From contig JAHYIO010000028.1 of assembly GCA_020543525.1 (NCBI GenBank), forward strand, positions 1-64,000: a stretch of DNA of 64,000 nt, in the 5' to 3' direction. The translations under genes were made by a program, and so were the position numbers. The notes under the pieces were generated by a model. That model ran no database searches. It was not told where the DNA came from and saw nothing but the letters and a program-made list of their open reading frames with translations. This document shows positions 1 through 11,774 of this stretch, piece after piece. The stretch comes from Coriolopsis trogii (taxonomy: Eukaryota; Basidiomycota; Agaricomycetes; Polyporales; Polyporaceae). Positions within the stretch are counted from its first letter, which is position 1. Every line of letters starts with the position of its first letter.

Positions 1-2
1 AC

Positions 3-821
3 CTCGCTGTGAGATGGGTTAGTCAGTCCGGTGTGTTCATCGCGCTGAGGCGTGAGACGCACCTTTGCAGTTTTTTTTCCATCTCATCGTATTGCATCAA
101 GATGTTTCTCTCGACGGACATGGAAACGTCGAGGTCATGTTGCTTTACTTGTGCATGGCGTTCGTGTGTTTACCCGGAGACGTTCGAGCAGCTCCTTGTC
201 TCGCACTCTCTCGATCTGCAACGCTTTGTATTGGTGCAGGGCGAGGATGGAGTTCCTGAGAGCCTGGTGCTGAAGGAGAAAATGCAAGGGTTCCGTTGGG
301 TCACTCGTACGACCTCGTACGACCCACGAGACGGCGGATGCGAAACAGGCACTCACAGTGCTCCCCGCGTTGTGCCCGAGCCACGCGTCCACCTCGGCGA
401 CGAGGGCGTTGATGTCCTCGTCCTCCGCATCCTCCGCGAAGAGCAGTCCCACGCGCCTCAGGAACTCGTTCTCCTCCGCCATCCGTCCAGTGGAGGTTGG
501 ACTGTCGCCAGAGGCCCGGTCAACGTGCAGCTTTTTGATGCGCTCCGGGTTGAAGGCCTTGCGGCACATGGGGCAATTGCTAGGATGGGTAGACCTCAGG
601 CAGCTGCGCGCCGCACGATATTAGTGTCGCAGGAAACGGGATCACAGAGCGCCTCCACGGTGGCTGGTATAGTCGGAAAAGCGGTGGAAAGTGGATATGG
701 ATACGTACTCGTAGCAGAAGATGTGCCCGCACTGGATCGCATGTGGAGCTTTTGCGGGGGACGACCAGTTGTAAGCGTCCAGACAGACGTCGCATTGGGA
801 AGAAGGGTGGACGACGAGCAT
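3..821 (-). pseudogene. RING-finger/coiled-coil gene, copy A, frameshifted and cut by the window edge
   Basis: Exons on the minus strand: 821-709, 603-357, 269-63 and a 4-nt microexon 6-3; the large last exon lies outside the window. The start ATG at 821 opens a C3HC4 RING (C10, C13, C31, H33, C36, C39, C48, C51), the mark of a ubiquitin E3 ligase. Compared with copies B and C there is one extra T in the run 169-171, inside exon 3. It makes this exon 207 nt instead of 206 and moves the coiled coil into a frame that stops about a dozen codons later. Unless this is a sequencing error, the copy can only make a short RING protein. Neighbour: the kinase remnant on the plus strand, divergent. Confidence 0.75.
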
Positions 822-1243
822 CGCTGCGCTCTAGCCGTTCAAGGCCGAGTCTGCGCGTCGGGGAGACTGTTTTCTGTGAAGCAGCGGAGATGGTAAGTGG
901 GGAGAGGAAAGAGGTGTATGCGGATTTCCTGTGAGTCAAGAGCGTCAACTGCAGCCATCACAACAACCAGACACTGCCACCCATTTCCGGAAGGTGCAGC
1001 GCCCCAGCTGTGCCTCCGCTTGGGCAACTGCATCGGACCTTGGGGGAACGAGGCGGCCGCGTGCAACGTTCGTATACATGGTTCGTGCCTCAGCGGACAC
1101 CAGGGACGACGCAGAGAGCAGGGACCCGGGTCGCTGTCCGATCGCGCGCGCACGCTTGACGTCTGTCGGTCGCGCTCGACGCTCGTCTCCGGTCTCCCGC
1201 TCGCTCGCTCTTCTCGAGCTCTCTCCTCGCTCGCTCTCCTCCA

Positions 1244-1470
1244 CTTCTGCCTCTGCCTCTGTCTCTGCCTCTGTCTCTGCCTCTGCCTCTGCCTCTGCCG
1301 CTGCCTCTGTCTCTCGCCGCTCGCTTGCTCACTCGTCCCTCGCTCTTTCCCTCACTCTCAAGACTCCTCGCTCGCTCTCCATCTCTACCTCTGCCTCTGC
1401 TCCGTCTCTGCCTCTCCCCGCTCGCTTGCTCACTCGTCCCTCGCTATTCCCTCACTCTCAACACTCCCCC
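1244..1470 (+). repeat. CT-rich hexanucleotide repeat, unit 1
   Basis: CTCTGC/CTCTGT repeats followed by two copies of a block of about 100 bp that begins at the CTCGCT-rich stretch. All six frames stay open through parts of it, which yields long but meaningless Ser/Arg/Leu-rich reading frames. Its length differs in each array unit. Confidence 0.85.
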
Positions 1471-1518
1471 ATCTGTACGCGTCTCAATTCACCGCTCGCC
1501 CCCGACCTTCTGCGCACT

Positions 1519-2671
1519 CTCGGTCGAGGAGGATATGGCAAGATGCTTCTCGCCCACGCGTCCTCTGGTGCTCGCTCGATGCACTTGGCAACACTCGTGA
1601 ACTCGTCTCACTCGTGCTTCGTACGTCCACGTCCATCGCCTCTACTCACGCTATCCTGTCTCCTTCACTACCGCATCCTTCCCATCTAGTGCTTCTCTTG
1701 TTCTGCATCATCAGCACCCGATCGACACGCTCAGGCGCTTGTCTGCGGAACTAGCCCTGGCCCGTCATAATCCACGCGCAGAGCCCGACATCAAGCCTGC
1801 GAACATCTTGCTCGCAACTGTCCGCATACTTCACTGTGCTAGGACGACGATACGACTGACTTCTCCGCCAACGCCGCCCGTGCTCAAGGTAGGACTTGAA
1901 TAATGAATCTGCGCCGCTCTGCCATCCTGCGGTCCCACTATTGTCTTCACATCGACACGCTCAGGCTCTTGTCTCCGGAACTGGCCCTGGCCCACGCACA
2001 GCGCGTCATACACTACCACATCAAGCCTGCGAACATCTTGCTCGCGACTCCCTGGATACCTCTGTATGCTAGATACGACAACGGCCCAGACTCGTCCGAG
2101 CTGTCTCTCACCCGACGCTACGCTGCTCCGGAACTCATCAAAGTGCCGCCGTTCTGGATTACGACGAGCGTGTGAACTACTACAGTCTAGTTATCTGCAA
2201 TCCGAGTCCTTGTGTGCACCACTCTGCTACCTATCGGCCTCCTGCTCCCATCCGGAACACTAATTCACTCTGCCGCTCACGCTGTCTCAAACTCTGTCTC
2301 CCTCACGACACCGTCCCCTTCTAGTGCTTCCCTCTATCTGTCTGACGACTCCGCCATCCGCTGAACTGGTCCTGGTCCTCGGACTCACGCGCAGGACGTC
2401 CAACATCAAGCCTGAGAACATCTGCATCTCGGCCGACGGCTACATCGTGATCACGGACTTTGGGTCATCTAGGAACCGCTCTCTGCTGATGACTGACGAG
2501 TATGACGGGCTTGTCTCCGCCCCAATGCCGCTTGGACCGCGTCTCGGACGTTCAGGCCGCTGTTCACCTCACGCTACGCTGCTCCGGAACTCCTCAAAGC
2601 GCCTGCGACGTCGACGGAGCTCGCGTGTGGACTACTACAGTCTGAGTGTCATGCTGCGGGAACGAGTCTGA
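1519..2671 (+). pseudogene. Protein-kinase pseudogene with nested duplications, unit 1
   Basis: Pieces of a Ser/Thr kinase are readable in different frames. They are the glycine loop LGRGGYGK at about 1,519; DIKPANILLA (subdomain VIb) near 1,788 and again near 2,022; NIKPENICI near 2,400; TDFGSSRN (subdomain VII) near 2,455; RYAAPEL (subdomain VIII) near 2,118 and 2,575; and DYYSLSV (subdomain IX) near 2,630. The catalytic HRD is lost here. A 10-bp deletion near 2,565 relative to unit 2 adds a further frameshift. The order VIb-VIII-IX appears about three times, which suggests partial tandem duplication of an ancestral AGC-like kinase gene. I see no reading that restores one frame; inactive remnant is the most likely state. 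Confidence 0.65.
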
Positions 2672-2719
2672 CGACTTGCTTGCGCATTCTGGGGACCGAT
2701 GGGAGTGCGCTAGTCTGGG

Positions 2720-4340
2720 GTGAAACAATGGAAGGATGAGTCGGCGGTGCATGAGGACGTGATAGAGACGGCGTGTACGTACAACTCACGCTTAATGATA
2801 TCGCTCCCGGCTGGGAGCGCACTCGCTGACCGTTGGTTGGAGCGGCAACAGCGCGCCATTGGCAGTGACAGTAAGTGGAAACAAAAGGTGAGTTTGCGGC
2901 GGCGGAGCCAAGGTGAGTGACGGCGACTTACAACATGAGTCACTGCAAACGGAAGTGCGCTGTTGCCCGGTGGCCGAGGTGAGCGAGCACCCTGCACGTC
3001 ATTGACAACCAGTCATACTCACAACGTGCAGGCCTCCTCCGGGATGCGATGAGAGAGCGGAAGCGGGAGATGGAGCTCCTGCGCATAACACGTGCTGGCC
3101 GATCACACGCCGGCCGTCACGACGACGATAACGAGTTTATGTCTAGCGACGACGATGTGCGAGGGGACGAAGACAGTCATCTTCGCGTTCGCGAGCTAAC
3201 GAGTACTGGCGTGAACGAGGACAGCGAGGAGCAGGATCAGGATCAGTTCCGCAAACCGGACGTCACTGACTCACGGACAATGGAAGGCACTCACCGACCG
3301 CTACCCCTGCTGTGCCTGACGAGGTGAGTAAGAGAGAAAAGAGCGACGGGCTGAGGGCTGAGGGATGCTGGACAGCCTGACAGGACTCGGACAGGACTTC
3401 TTATGCAATCCGCCCGTATGCCGTTGCCCACGACGGGCGCCGTGTCCGCTCCTTCGCGTCGCACCATCATGACGCTCCACCTCTCGCCTTCCCATGCACG
3501 ACCGTCCCTGTCTCGCGTCAAAGTCGTTCAGGGTAGGATAATGAGGGAAGACGGAGCGGGTTGCCTCCGCCAAGCCTGGAAGAATGGAAGTGAGTGATCA
3601 ATCTATCTCTTGTCTTGACCAGCATCGTTGAGCTGATGATATCGCTCTTTCGCAGTCTTGAATCCATTACAAGACGCTCCTGCTCCTGTTCTGAACCGGG
3701 CGGGATCGCACAGACACGACGCAGTGACTTGCAGGGGAGCGGGCGCTGCCATGCACCGAGTCCCGAGCTCGCTTCAGCACTAGTACAGTAACCACATCAC
3801 GGGCGCGCCTCGAAACCGCAATCCACACTCGCCTATGCACCACTCATTCACACTGCGGGACGACCCTGTCGCATATCAGCAAGACCACTGTGGGCTCCCA
3901 GGGATCCTTGTCGTACGATCCCGGGCATCGTGGTACCTTCTCGTCGGAAAGGGTGTGGTGATCTACGCGACGCGCATGGATCTAGATAGATACAAGATGA
4001 GTGTGCACGGCTGCCGTCATCTTGGCACTGATCTCTGCGCAGCCGCAGGTTGAAACGTTAGGACACGCGGCGCAGTGGCTGAAGGAGATGAACATGGTGC
4101 CGCGAGCGGACTCTGCAAAGTACAACTTTGCACTCCAGACACGGAAGAAGCACTTGCGGTTCGTGTGGTCCATTATTTACCATAGAGTGCTGTAATAGTG
4201 GAGAAGATCAACCGCGGAGACCTTGTTATTTAGTCGCTAGCGAGGTTATTTGTGCGCAGATCACAGACAAGCGCGAGAAGGCGTATGAGCGGAGCAGCTA
4301 CCTCTTCCGTACTATCGAGGTGGATCTCATGGAGCCGTGA
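2720..4340 (+). other. Candidate upstream exons of a hypothetical gene, unit 1
   Basis: Several open stretches bordered by splice-like sites are repeated in all units. 3,049-3,327 begins with ATG, is rich in Arg then Asp/Glu, and ends at a GTGAGT donor. 4,044-4,195 follows a GCGCAG acceptor and reads like a helical segment ending in HLRFVWSIIYHRVL. 4,252-4,340 follows another GCGCAG acceptor. They run towards the KLVGWP exon on the same strand, so they may be exons of the same gene. I could not join them into one unbroken frame. No family recognised. Confidence 0.35.
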
Positions 4341-4838
4341 CTTGGGGTGTGCGTTGGCAATTTCATGCATTTTCGTGATCAGCTGACGGGTCTGCAGCCG
4401 TCTCATCAACCATTCTTGCAGCCCCAACGGCGGTGCAAAGTTTGTCGACATCTCAAGCGGGAATGCTCCGTCTCAGGTGCGAATGCCGTCCATCTCACCA
4501 GGGTAGTATAGTCCATACGTCTAGTTCTGAAGCAACCCTGTCGCTTCCGCTGTCTCGGTCATGCAATTTTCTAACTCATGTCTGATTCCCGTCTGGGAAC
4601 ACAATATACTGGCCCAGCCACCAGCTCTTCCTTCTCCCTCCTAGCTTTGAACTCGCCCCTCCGTCTCTCGCTGCAATGTGCTTGTGCCCTCCCGGTCACC
4701 CTCAGCCCGTTGAACGTGACTATGTAAACAAGGCAGGAGCAGACCGAGGGCGGCTGCGAACGGCGCTGACGGATGCTCTCGGTGCGTCCTGCCACATATT
4801 CTCACAAACATGTCGCTGTCAAGACTAACCCGCCCCAG

Positions 4839-5377
4839 TGTCAATCACAGAAAATCCACACGCAAGGATGTACTGGTCGCCAGAACGCTTCCGCCGGGAG
4901 GTGTTTGTGCGGTTCCGCCTCAAACTCGTCGGGTGGCCGCCGCACATCCCGTTCGGGAACCTCAGCAACTCATCCGGCCCGTCTTCGGCGCAGATACGCG
5001 AGCTGAACGGCCTCTGGGCCAGGGGCGAGCTCTTCTTTGACACGGCAACGCCAGAGGAGGTCGCTCATGCACGGAAGAGTCTTTCCCAGGCGATTCCCGG
5101 CCCCCTGTTCCAAGCTCCGGCCCCGACGTATGTGCGGCGGGACATGGGCAAGCGGCGCAAGCTGTACACCCGACATGTGAGGGAAGGCCCCAAGAGTGCA
5201 AAGATAGTCGAGGATGAAGTGGATAGGGCGGCAGGCAGCGGTGAGCACGGCAGGAATAAGCTGATGATGTGCAAGGGCGGGGCCCGGTTGATCTGGCACA
5301 AGGGTGTGTGGCGGGAATTGGGACAGGGCGAGCTGTCTGACGACCCAATCTCTGACTACTCAGACGATGAGTTGTAG
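4839..5377 (+). CDS. KLVGWP-type basidiomycete hypothetical protein, last exon, unit 1
   Basis: Open for 179 codons to a TAG at 5,375-5,377. There is no ATG at the left end; a CCCAG acceptor sits directly before it, and the first ATG is at 4,868, so this is either the last exon of a spliced gene or starts at 4,868. The protein has KLVGWPPHIPFGNLSN, then a short helical part, a basic middle (MGKRRK) and an acidic tail (SDDPISDYSDDEL). From memory, KLVGWP followed by a PF-x-NLS stretch is common in large agaricomycete hypothetical families that often lie in repeat-rich DNA; the function is unknown. Frame and stop are kept in all three units, unlike the kinase remnant upstream. Confidence 0.6.
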
Positions 5378-6560
5378 TGTACATTCATATGATGTTCCCT
5401 GCTTCTGCTGCTGTTCCCACAAAGTTCGTACAGACCTCCCTCCCAATTATGATGGGTTGAGATCGACTGCTCTCTTACAAAGTTTGTGTCGCGCTCGAGA
5501 CTGGGCCCACGTATGAATGAGAAATCAACATGCACAAGCAGGTGATCACAGGCTACTTTTCCTGCCGCGCAGGTAAGCAGGACGTGCGGTAAAAATTCGC
5601 CGCGAGTAGGCTCCCAGGCTGATGGTAGTCGTCTCTACAATGCTCCCGGCCGGGAGTCCCGGTCAACACGCAGCGCGGAACATGCTCAATAATTTGGATA
5701 CATGACCCTGACCGCCTCTACGGTAGCACTACTGCTCAATGTCCCATGAAGAGCCCCAATGAACTTGCAGCAATACATGAACCATACCATTCCTCATTCC
5801 TCGATGCCCTAGTAGAGATGCGGGCCCCTTCTCCAGTTGTCCCAGACGTTGACTCGGAAATTGACCTTGAGCGGGCATCAACAGACAAGCGAACAGTCTG
5901 GGAGCATCAGAGATCCGGTCAGCGGCAACAACGGTGATATCAGGAGAGCAGTCGTGCTCAGGCCATGGATTGTCAATAATCCACTGCGCATATTAACCCT
6001 AGGACTGGCGTGACAGCTGCATCGAGGTCAACACGCACGATGACAAGCCTTCAAGCATGAGGCCAACATGCAGATGTTCCGGAGAGGAAGCAAGACCATG
6101 ATTTGAAATAATTGTATGCACAACAAAAGCGAACCCTTTCAGCGATCTGTGTGCGATTGACGGGGCCTACTCACCTGCCAAGCGGGTAGACGTGCGTTAC
6201 CAACTCGCTACCAGCCGGGAGTCTCAGGCTTCTGTTATCCGGATATGCGACCCTGACCGCAAGAGATGTTGTCCCTCGTACCATCCAACCGAAACACCGC
6301 TGCTCTGAGAACTCGGACTTGTGCGACAGCTGCGTCGAACACGCACGATGACAAGCACTTGTTCGTCATCTTTGAGCCCGAGGTCAACATGCAGATCTTC
6401 CGTTGACGGAAGAATCTCTCGGACAGCGTCTGAAACAGATTCATTGCAACTATCGTATGTACTACAGAGTGAACTACCTTCAGCGACACGACTTTGAGAC
6501 TCACTTGGGCTTCGTGGACGAATCGCGCTGAGTGACCACCTACCTCTGAGAACACGACTA
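5378..6560. other. Intergenic part of unit 1 with diverged internal repeats
   Basis: No convincing gene. A 63-codon frame at 5,746-5,937 is kept in all units but resembles nothing known to me. The stretch contains diverged internal direct repeats: CGCACGATGACAAGC occurs near 6,036 and 6,341, a GAGG(C/T)CAACATGCAGAT element follows each, and CCGGGAGTC occurs near 5,652 and 6,215. This suggests an old duplication inside the unit. Confidence 0.5.
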
Positions 6561-6682
6561 AGACAAATAGCCCACCTTTGAATGCATAGCCCATCTCTGA
6601 GACCAATAACCTACCTTTCAGACAAATAACCCACCTCTGAGACCAATAACCTGCCTTTCAGACAAATAACCCACCTCTGAAC
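6561..6682. repeat. Minisatellite of about 40 bp, unit 1
   Basis: About three copies of a unit of roughly 40 bp with the core ACAAATAACCCACCTCTGAG, made of two related halves of about 20 bp. It lies directly 3' of RING copy B. Unit 3 has fewer copies, so its length varies. Confidence 0.8.
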
Positions 6683-6752
6683 GTCCAGAGGTAGACCATC
6701 GACCCGGGGAATCTTGCTCGCAAATCGTGCCTGTGGTGTGATCGCCAGCACG

Positions 6753-9700
6753 TCATGCGAGGCGAGAGTCCGCATCAGGGAGCACTCCGCGTCCTCCATC
6801 GCATCGCGTAAGTGGGATGGACTCCTGGCTCCTCTGCGAGCGCGAGTCGGGAGCGGAGGTCTCACGCGAGGCGGACGCGTACGGCTGCATGTCCGCGGGA
6901 GTCGTCCACGTCGCATGAGCATGGCCGCGGTCATAGTCGTGTTCGTGGTCGCCATGGCTGCGGCGAGTGCGATGGTGTTGCTGTTGCTGTTGCTGGCCCT
7001 CCGATCGATGGGAGGCGGCGCTGTGCCCGCTGTGAGACGTGCGGCTACTGTGGACGCTGTGGGAGGTTTGATGGCTATGAGCGCTGTGGGAGCTATGGAC
7101 GCTCTCAGCGTGGGACCAGCTCGACGCGACACTGCGCGGGCGCGACTGAGCGGGGGGAGATGGGTCCTCCGAGGGAGCCTCGCTTGCCGGGTAGCTGCCC
7201 GAGTGGTTCGTCGCAGACCGAGAGCTGTACAGAGCGAGGCCCGTCCGCGGTCCCACCATTGCGTCGCGCTCGCGCTCATCTGGAGCACCGGTCATCGAGG
7301 GCTGTCGAGAATGACGGGTCGAGGGACGCGACCCACGCCGTGATTCCGTCACGCGAGGCTGAGAGTCCGCCAGTTGCATCAGGGACCGGTTCACATCCTC
7401 CAGGTCGCGCAAGCTACTGACGACCTGACGAGAGCTGCCGGCACTGGCGCTCTGGTTTGCCCCCGGATTGAAGAGGAGTCCTGAGACCTCCGCGCGATCC
7501 CGGGCGGGCTCAGAACGGCCAGACACGGACATGCTGTCCCCAAAGACCGAGGGAGCCTGCCTGGGAGTCAACGTGTCGGTGAGAACGACAGGGCCGCCGT
7601 TGAGTTCGCCGATTGGCAGCTGCTCGACAGACTCTGTCGGGCGTGTGAACAAATGAGGAGGTGGGAGGCCGTTGAGGTGAAGGTTGCCAAGACTTGAGTT
7701 TCTGGATGACATCGTTGGGATTGTGCCCCACGAAGGCGCGGGAGAGGGCTCGACCTCGGGTTCCTCGGGCGCACGGCCTGTCGTCGAGCGTCCTGGTGGT
7801 GGAAGAGAGGCAATGGTGAGACCTAGAGGGTCGCTCATGCTCCTCGTCATGCTCTGCGGGGGCCCGGACCTGCCAGAATGGTTGGCATGTGGTGCGAGCA
7901 TGGGCATCGCACTCAGAGACATGTTAGAGCTAGAGGCAGACGCAGCGATCGTCCGATCAGACGAACCGAGAGGGTTGAGGAAGAGAGACGAAACTGCGGT
8001 GGAGGGTCCAGGCAACGGTCCATACTGTCCATGCTGCACGACACTGGTGCTCGGGCCCGCGACTGGGGCGTCCGATACACCGCTGAGTTGCAGCGGGTTG
8101 GCAGACGGGACAACGCTGCCGAAATCTGCGTCCACCTCTGAGGGCTCCCTGGCGATGACATAGGGCTCACGGGATTCATGTCCACGGGCCCTCACGGGCC
8201 ATTTCGTAGTTTGCTCCTCGGGAACCCAAGTGATGCCAGTCGCGGGCAGATATACAGCGACATAACCCTCCTTGTGAGCAGGACCAGGACGCCACCCGAG
8301 TGGCGAATGTCCGGAGATGGGAGCATTGGGGGGAGGTACACGGATACGCGCAGACCCTGTCTCAGCAGCGGCGTGTGCAGTAGCCGTGGAAGGCATGGGA
8401 AGGGGAGGTATCACAGGCGGCGGGTCGAGGTTGGATGCATTAGACACATCCCCCCGCGAAAGGGTAGACGAGCCCAGGCGATCACTCGGTGGAGGCCGCA
8501 GGGATTCCAAGGGGACCTCGTTCGGCAATATCTCGTGTGGGTAGTCTTGATCACCGACCCAGACACAAGGCTTGCCAGGCTGCGGAGCGTATTGTCGTAG
8601 ATGTTCTGGCCAGACGACTTCACCAATCCGCAGATCGCCAGAGTGCGGCGTGGGGGGAACGAGCGGCCTCGGCGTCACGTCTGCATCTCCATCCGTCAGA
8701 CGGGGCGGAATGACCCTCTGCGAATGCGGCGCACCAGGTATCACCGCGGATTTTCGCTGGGTGGTCTCCTGGCGGTCAGCGGCGGTCCTGTACTTTGGCG
8801 GGTCTCCGGTGGTGGCAGCCGCAAAGTGAACGGAAGGCGCACGCGCCCGGGACCCACCCGAACTACTCCGCGACTGCGTTGTGGGTGCTGAGGGAGGAGC
8901 GGCAGGGGGCACACCCAGGCCAAGTGAAGCAACACCCTGCTGCGACGGGTGGACGCTAGACGCCACGTGTTCGCGAGTGAGGTTCGTGACGAGTGGAGTG
9001 TGTTCTGGAGGACGAGGAAGAGGATTTGGTGGTGGGTTCGTATATCGGTTGAGCTCCGCTTGTATTTGAGCATTCTGCTGACGCAGCTGAGCGATCTGCG
9101 GGGGAAGGAGGCGTTAGTGGTCGCAAAGGGACCATTACACATATGTGCGCAAGGACACACCTCGCTGTGAGATGGGTTAGTCAGTCCGCTGTGATCATCG
9201 CGCTGAGGCGTGAGACGCACCTTTGCAGTTTTTTTTCCATCTCATCGTATTGCATCAAGATGTTTCTCTCGACGGACATGGAAACGTCGAGGTCATGTTG
9301 CTTTACTTGTGCATGGCGTTCGTGTGTTACCCGGAGACGTTCGAGCAGCTCCTTGTCTCGCACTCTCTCGATCTGCAACGCTTTGTATTGGTGCAGGGCG
9401 AGGATGGAGTTCCTGAGAGCCTGGTGCTGAAGGAGAAAATGCAAGGGTTCCGGCTGGTCACTCGTACGACCCACGAGCGGCGGATGCGAAACAGTCACTC
9501 ACAGTGCTCCCGACGTTGTGCCCGAGCCACGCGTCCACCTCGGCGACGAGGGCGTTGATGTCCTCGTCCTCCGCATCGTCCGCGAAGAGCAGTCCCACGC
9601 GCCTCAGGAACTCGTTCTCCTCCGCCATCCGTCCAGTGGAGGTCGGACTGTCGCCAGAGGCCCGGTCAACGTGCAGCTTTTTGATGCGCTCCGGGTTGAA

Positions 9701-9967
9701 GGCCTTGCGGCACATGGGGCAATTGCTAGGATGGGTAGACCTCAGGCAGCTGCACGCCGCACGATATTAGTGTCGCAGAAAACGGGATCACAGAGCGCCT
9801 CCACGGTGGCTGGTATAGTCGGAAAAGCGGTGGAAAGTGGATATGGATACGTACTCGTAGCAGAAGATGTGCCCGCACTGGATCGCATGTGGAGCTTTTG
9901 CGGGGGACGACCAGTTGTAAGCGTCCAGACAGACGTCGCATTGGGAAGAAGGGTGGACGACGAGCAT
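6753..9967 (-). CDS. RING-finger, coiled-coil, Ser/Pro-rich protein, copy B
   Basis: Five exons on the minus strand: 9967-9855, 9749-9503, 9426-9221, 9164-9161 (4 nt) and 9095-6753, giving 970 residues. Residues 10-51 form a C3HC4 RING (C10, C13, C31, H33, C36, C39, C48, C51), so an E3 ubiquitin ligase is likely. A helical region follows, and exon 3, the microexon and the start of exon 5 make a coiled coil (KLQSEIAQLRQQNAQIQAEL). The rest is low complexity, rich in Ser, Pro and His, with a short Gln run and a conserved island containing GWRPGPAHKEGYVAVYLP. Without the microexon the coiled coil leaves frame. The protein is probably cytoplasmic or nuclear, as there is no membrane segment. The 3' end rests on the first in-frame stop; a further intron cannot be excluded. 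Substrate unknown. Confidence 0.75.
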
Positions 9968-10390
9968 CGCTGCGCTCTAGCCGTTCAAGGCCGAGTCTGC
10001 GCGTCGGGGAGACTGTTTTCTGTGAAGCAGCGGAGATGGTAAGTGGGGAGAGGAAAGAGGTGTATGCGGATTTCCTGTGAGTCAAGAGCGTCAACTGCAG
10101 CCATCACAACAACCAGACACTGCCACCCATTTCCGGAAGGTGCAGCGCCCCGGCTGTGCCTCCGCTTGGGCAACTGCATCGGACCTTGGGGGAACGAGGC
10201 GGCCGCGTGCAACGTTCGTATACAGGGTTCGTGCCTCAGCGAGCACCAGGGACGACGCAGAGAGCAGGGACCCGGGTCGCTGTCCGATCGCGCGCGCACG
10301 CTTGACGTCTGTCGGTCGCGCTCGACGCTCGTCTCCGGTCTCCCGCTCGCTCGCTCTTCTCGAGCTCTCTCCTCGCTCGCTCTCCTCCAC

Positions 10391-10505
10391 TTCTGCCTCT
10401 GCCTCTGTCTCTGCCTCTGTCTCTGCCTCTGCCTCTGCCTCTGCCGCTGCCTCTGTCTCTCGCCGCTCGCTTGCTCACTCGTCCCTCGCTCTTCCCTCAC
10501 TCTCA
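10391..10505 (+). repeat. CT-rich hexanucleotide repeat, unit 2 (short form)
   Basis: Same CTCTGC/CTCTGT tract as at 1,244, but without the second block of about 100 bp. Confidence 0.85.
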
Positions 10506-10563
10506 ACACTCCCCCATCTGTACGCGTCTCAATTCACCGCTCGCCCCCGACCTTCTGCGCACT

Positions 10564-11726
10564 CTCGGTCGAGGAGGATATGGCAAGATGCTTCTCGCCC
10601 ACGCGTCCTCTGGTGCTCGCTCGATGCACTTGGCAAGACTCGTGAACTCGTCTCACTCGTGCTTCGTACGTCCACGTCCATCGCCTCTACTCACGCTATC
10701 CTGTCTCCTTCACTACCGCATCCTTCCCATCTAGTGCTTCTCTTGTTCTGCATCATCAGCACCCGATCGACACGCTCAGGCGCTTGTCTGCGGAACTAGC
10801 CCTGGCCCGTCATAATCCACGCGCAGAGCCCGACATCAAGCCTGCGAACATCTTGCTCGCAACTGTCCGCATACTTCACTGTGCTAGGACGATGATACGA
10901 CTGACTTCTCCGCCAACGCCGCCCGTGCTCAAGGTAGGACTTGAATAATGAATCTGCGCCGCTCTGCCATCCTGCGGTCCCACTATTGTCTTCACATCGA
11001 CACGCTCAGGCTCTTGTCTCCGGAACTGGCCCTGGCCCACGCACAGCGCGTCGTACACTACCACATCAAGCCTGCGAACATCTTGCTCGCGACTCCCTGG
11101 ATACCTCTGTATGCTAGATACGACAACGGCCCAGACTCGTCCGAGCTGTCTCTCACCCGACGCTACGCTGCTCCGGAACTCATCAAAGTGCCTCCGTTCT
11201 GGATTATGACGAGCGTGTGAACTACTACAGTCTAGTTATCTGCAATCCGAGTCCTTGTGTGCACCACTCTGCCACCTATCGGCCTCCTGCTCCCATCCGG
11301 AACACTAATTCACTCTGCCGCTCACGCTGTCTCAAACTCTGTCTCCCTCACGACACCGTCCCCTTCTAGTGCTTCCCTCTATCTGTCTGACGACTCCGCC
11401 ATCCGCTGAACTGGTCCTGGTCTTCGGACTCACGCGCAGGACGTCCAACATCAAGCCTGAGAACATCTGCATCTCGGCCGACGGCTACATCGTGATCACG
11501 GACTTTGGGTCATCTAGGAACCGCGCTCTGCTGACGACTGACGAGTACGACGGGCTTGTCTCCGGCCCCAATGCCGCTTGGACCGCGTCTCGGACGTTCA
11601 GGCCGCTGTTCGGTACGACCACCTCACGCTACGCTGCTCCGGAACTCCTCAAAGCGCCTGCGACGTCGACGGAGCTCGCGTGTGGACTACTACAGTCTGA
11701 GTGTCATGCTGCGGGAACGAGTCTGA
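10564..11726 (+). pseudogene. Protein-kinase pseudogene, unit 2
   Basis: Same array of kinase pieces as at 1,519: glycine loop LGRGGYGK, two DIKPAN/HIKPAN boxes, NIKPENICI, TDFGSSRN, RYAAPEL twice and DYYSLSV. The 10 bp missing from unit 1 are present here, so TDFGSS to RYAAPELLK (about 11,510-11,655) is one open frame. The subdomain IX box is still in a different frame, and no HRD remains. Confidence 0.65.
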
Positions 11727-11774
11727 CGACTTGCTTGCGCATTCTGGGGACCGATGGGAGTGCGCTAGTCTGGG

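Larger units (their letters stand above)
1..9158. repeat. Tandem array unit 1 (about 9.16 kb)
   Basis: First of three direct repeats. The first bases of the window recur at 9,159 and again at 18,211. Offsets between copies drift through indels: 9,158 at the left edge, about 9,146 after a short duplication in a RING intron near 310-345, and 9,055 from about 1,500 on after a duplication of about 100 bp in a CT-rich stretch. Because the window opens inside a gene that belongs to the array, the array continues to the left and its true copy number is unknown. Confidence 0.95.
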
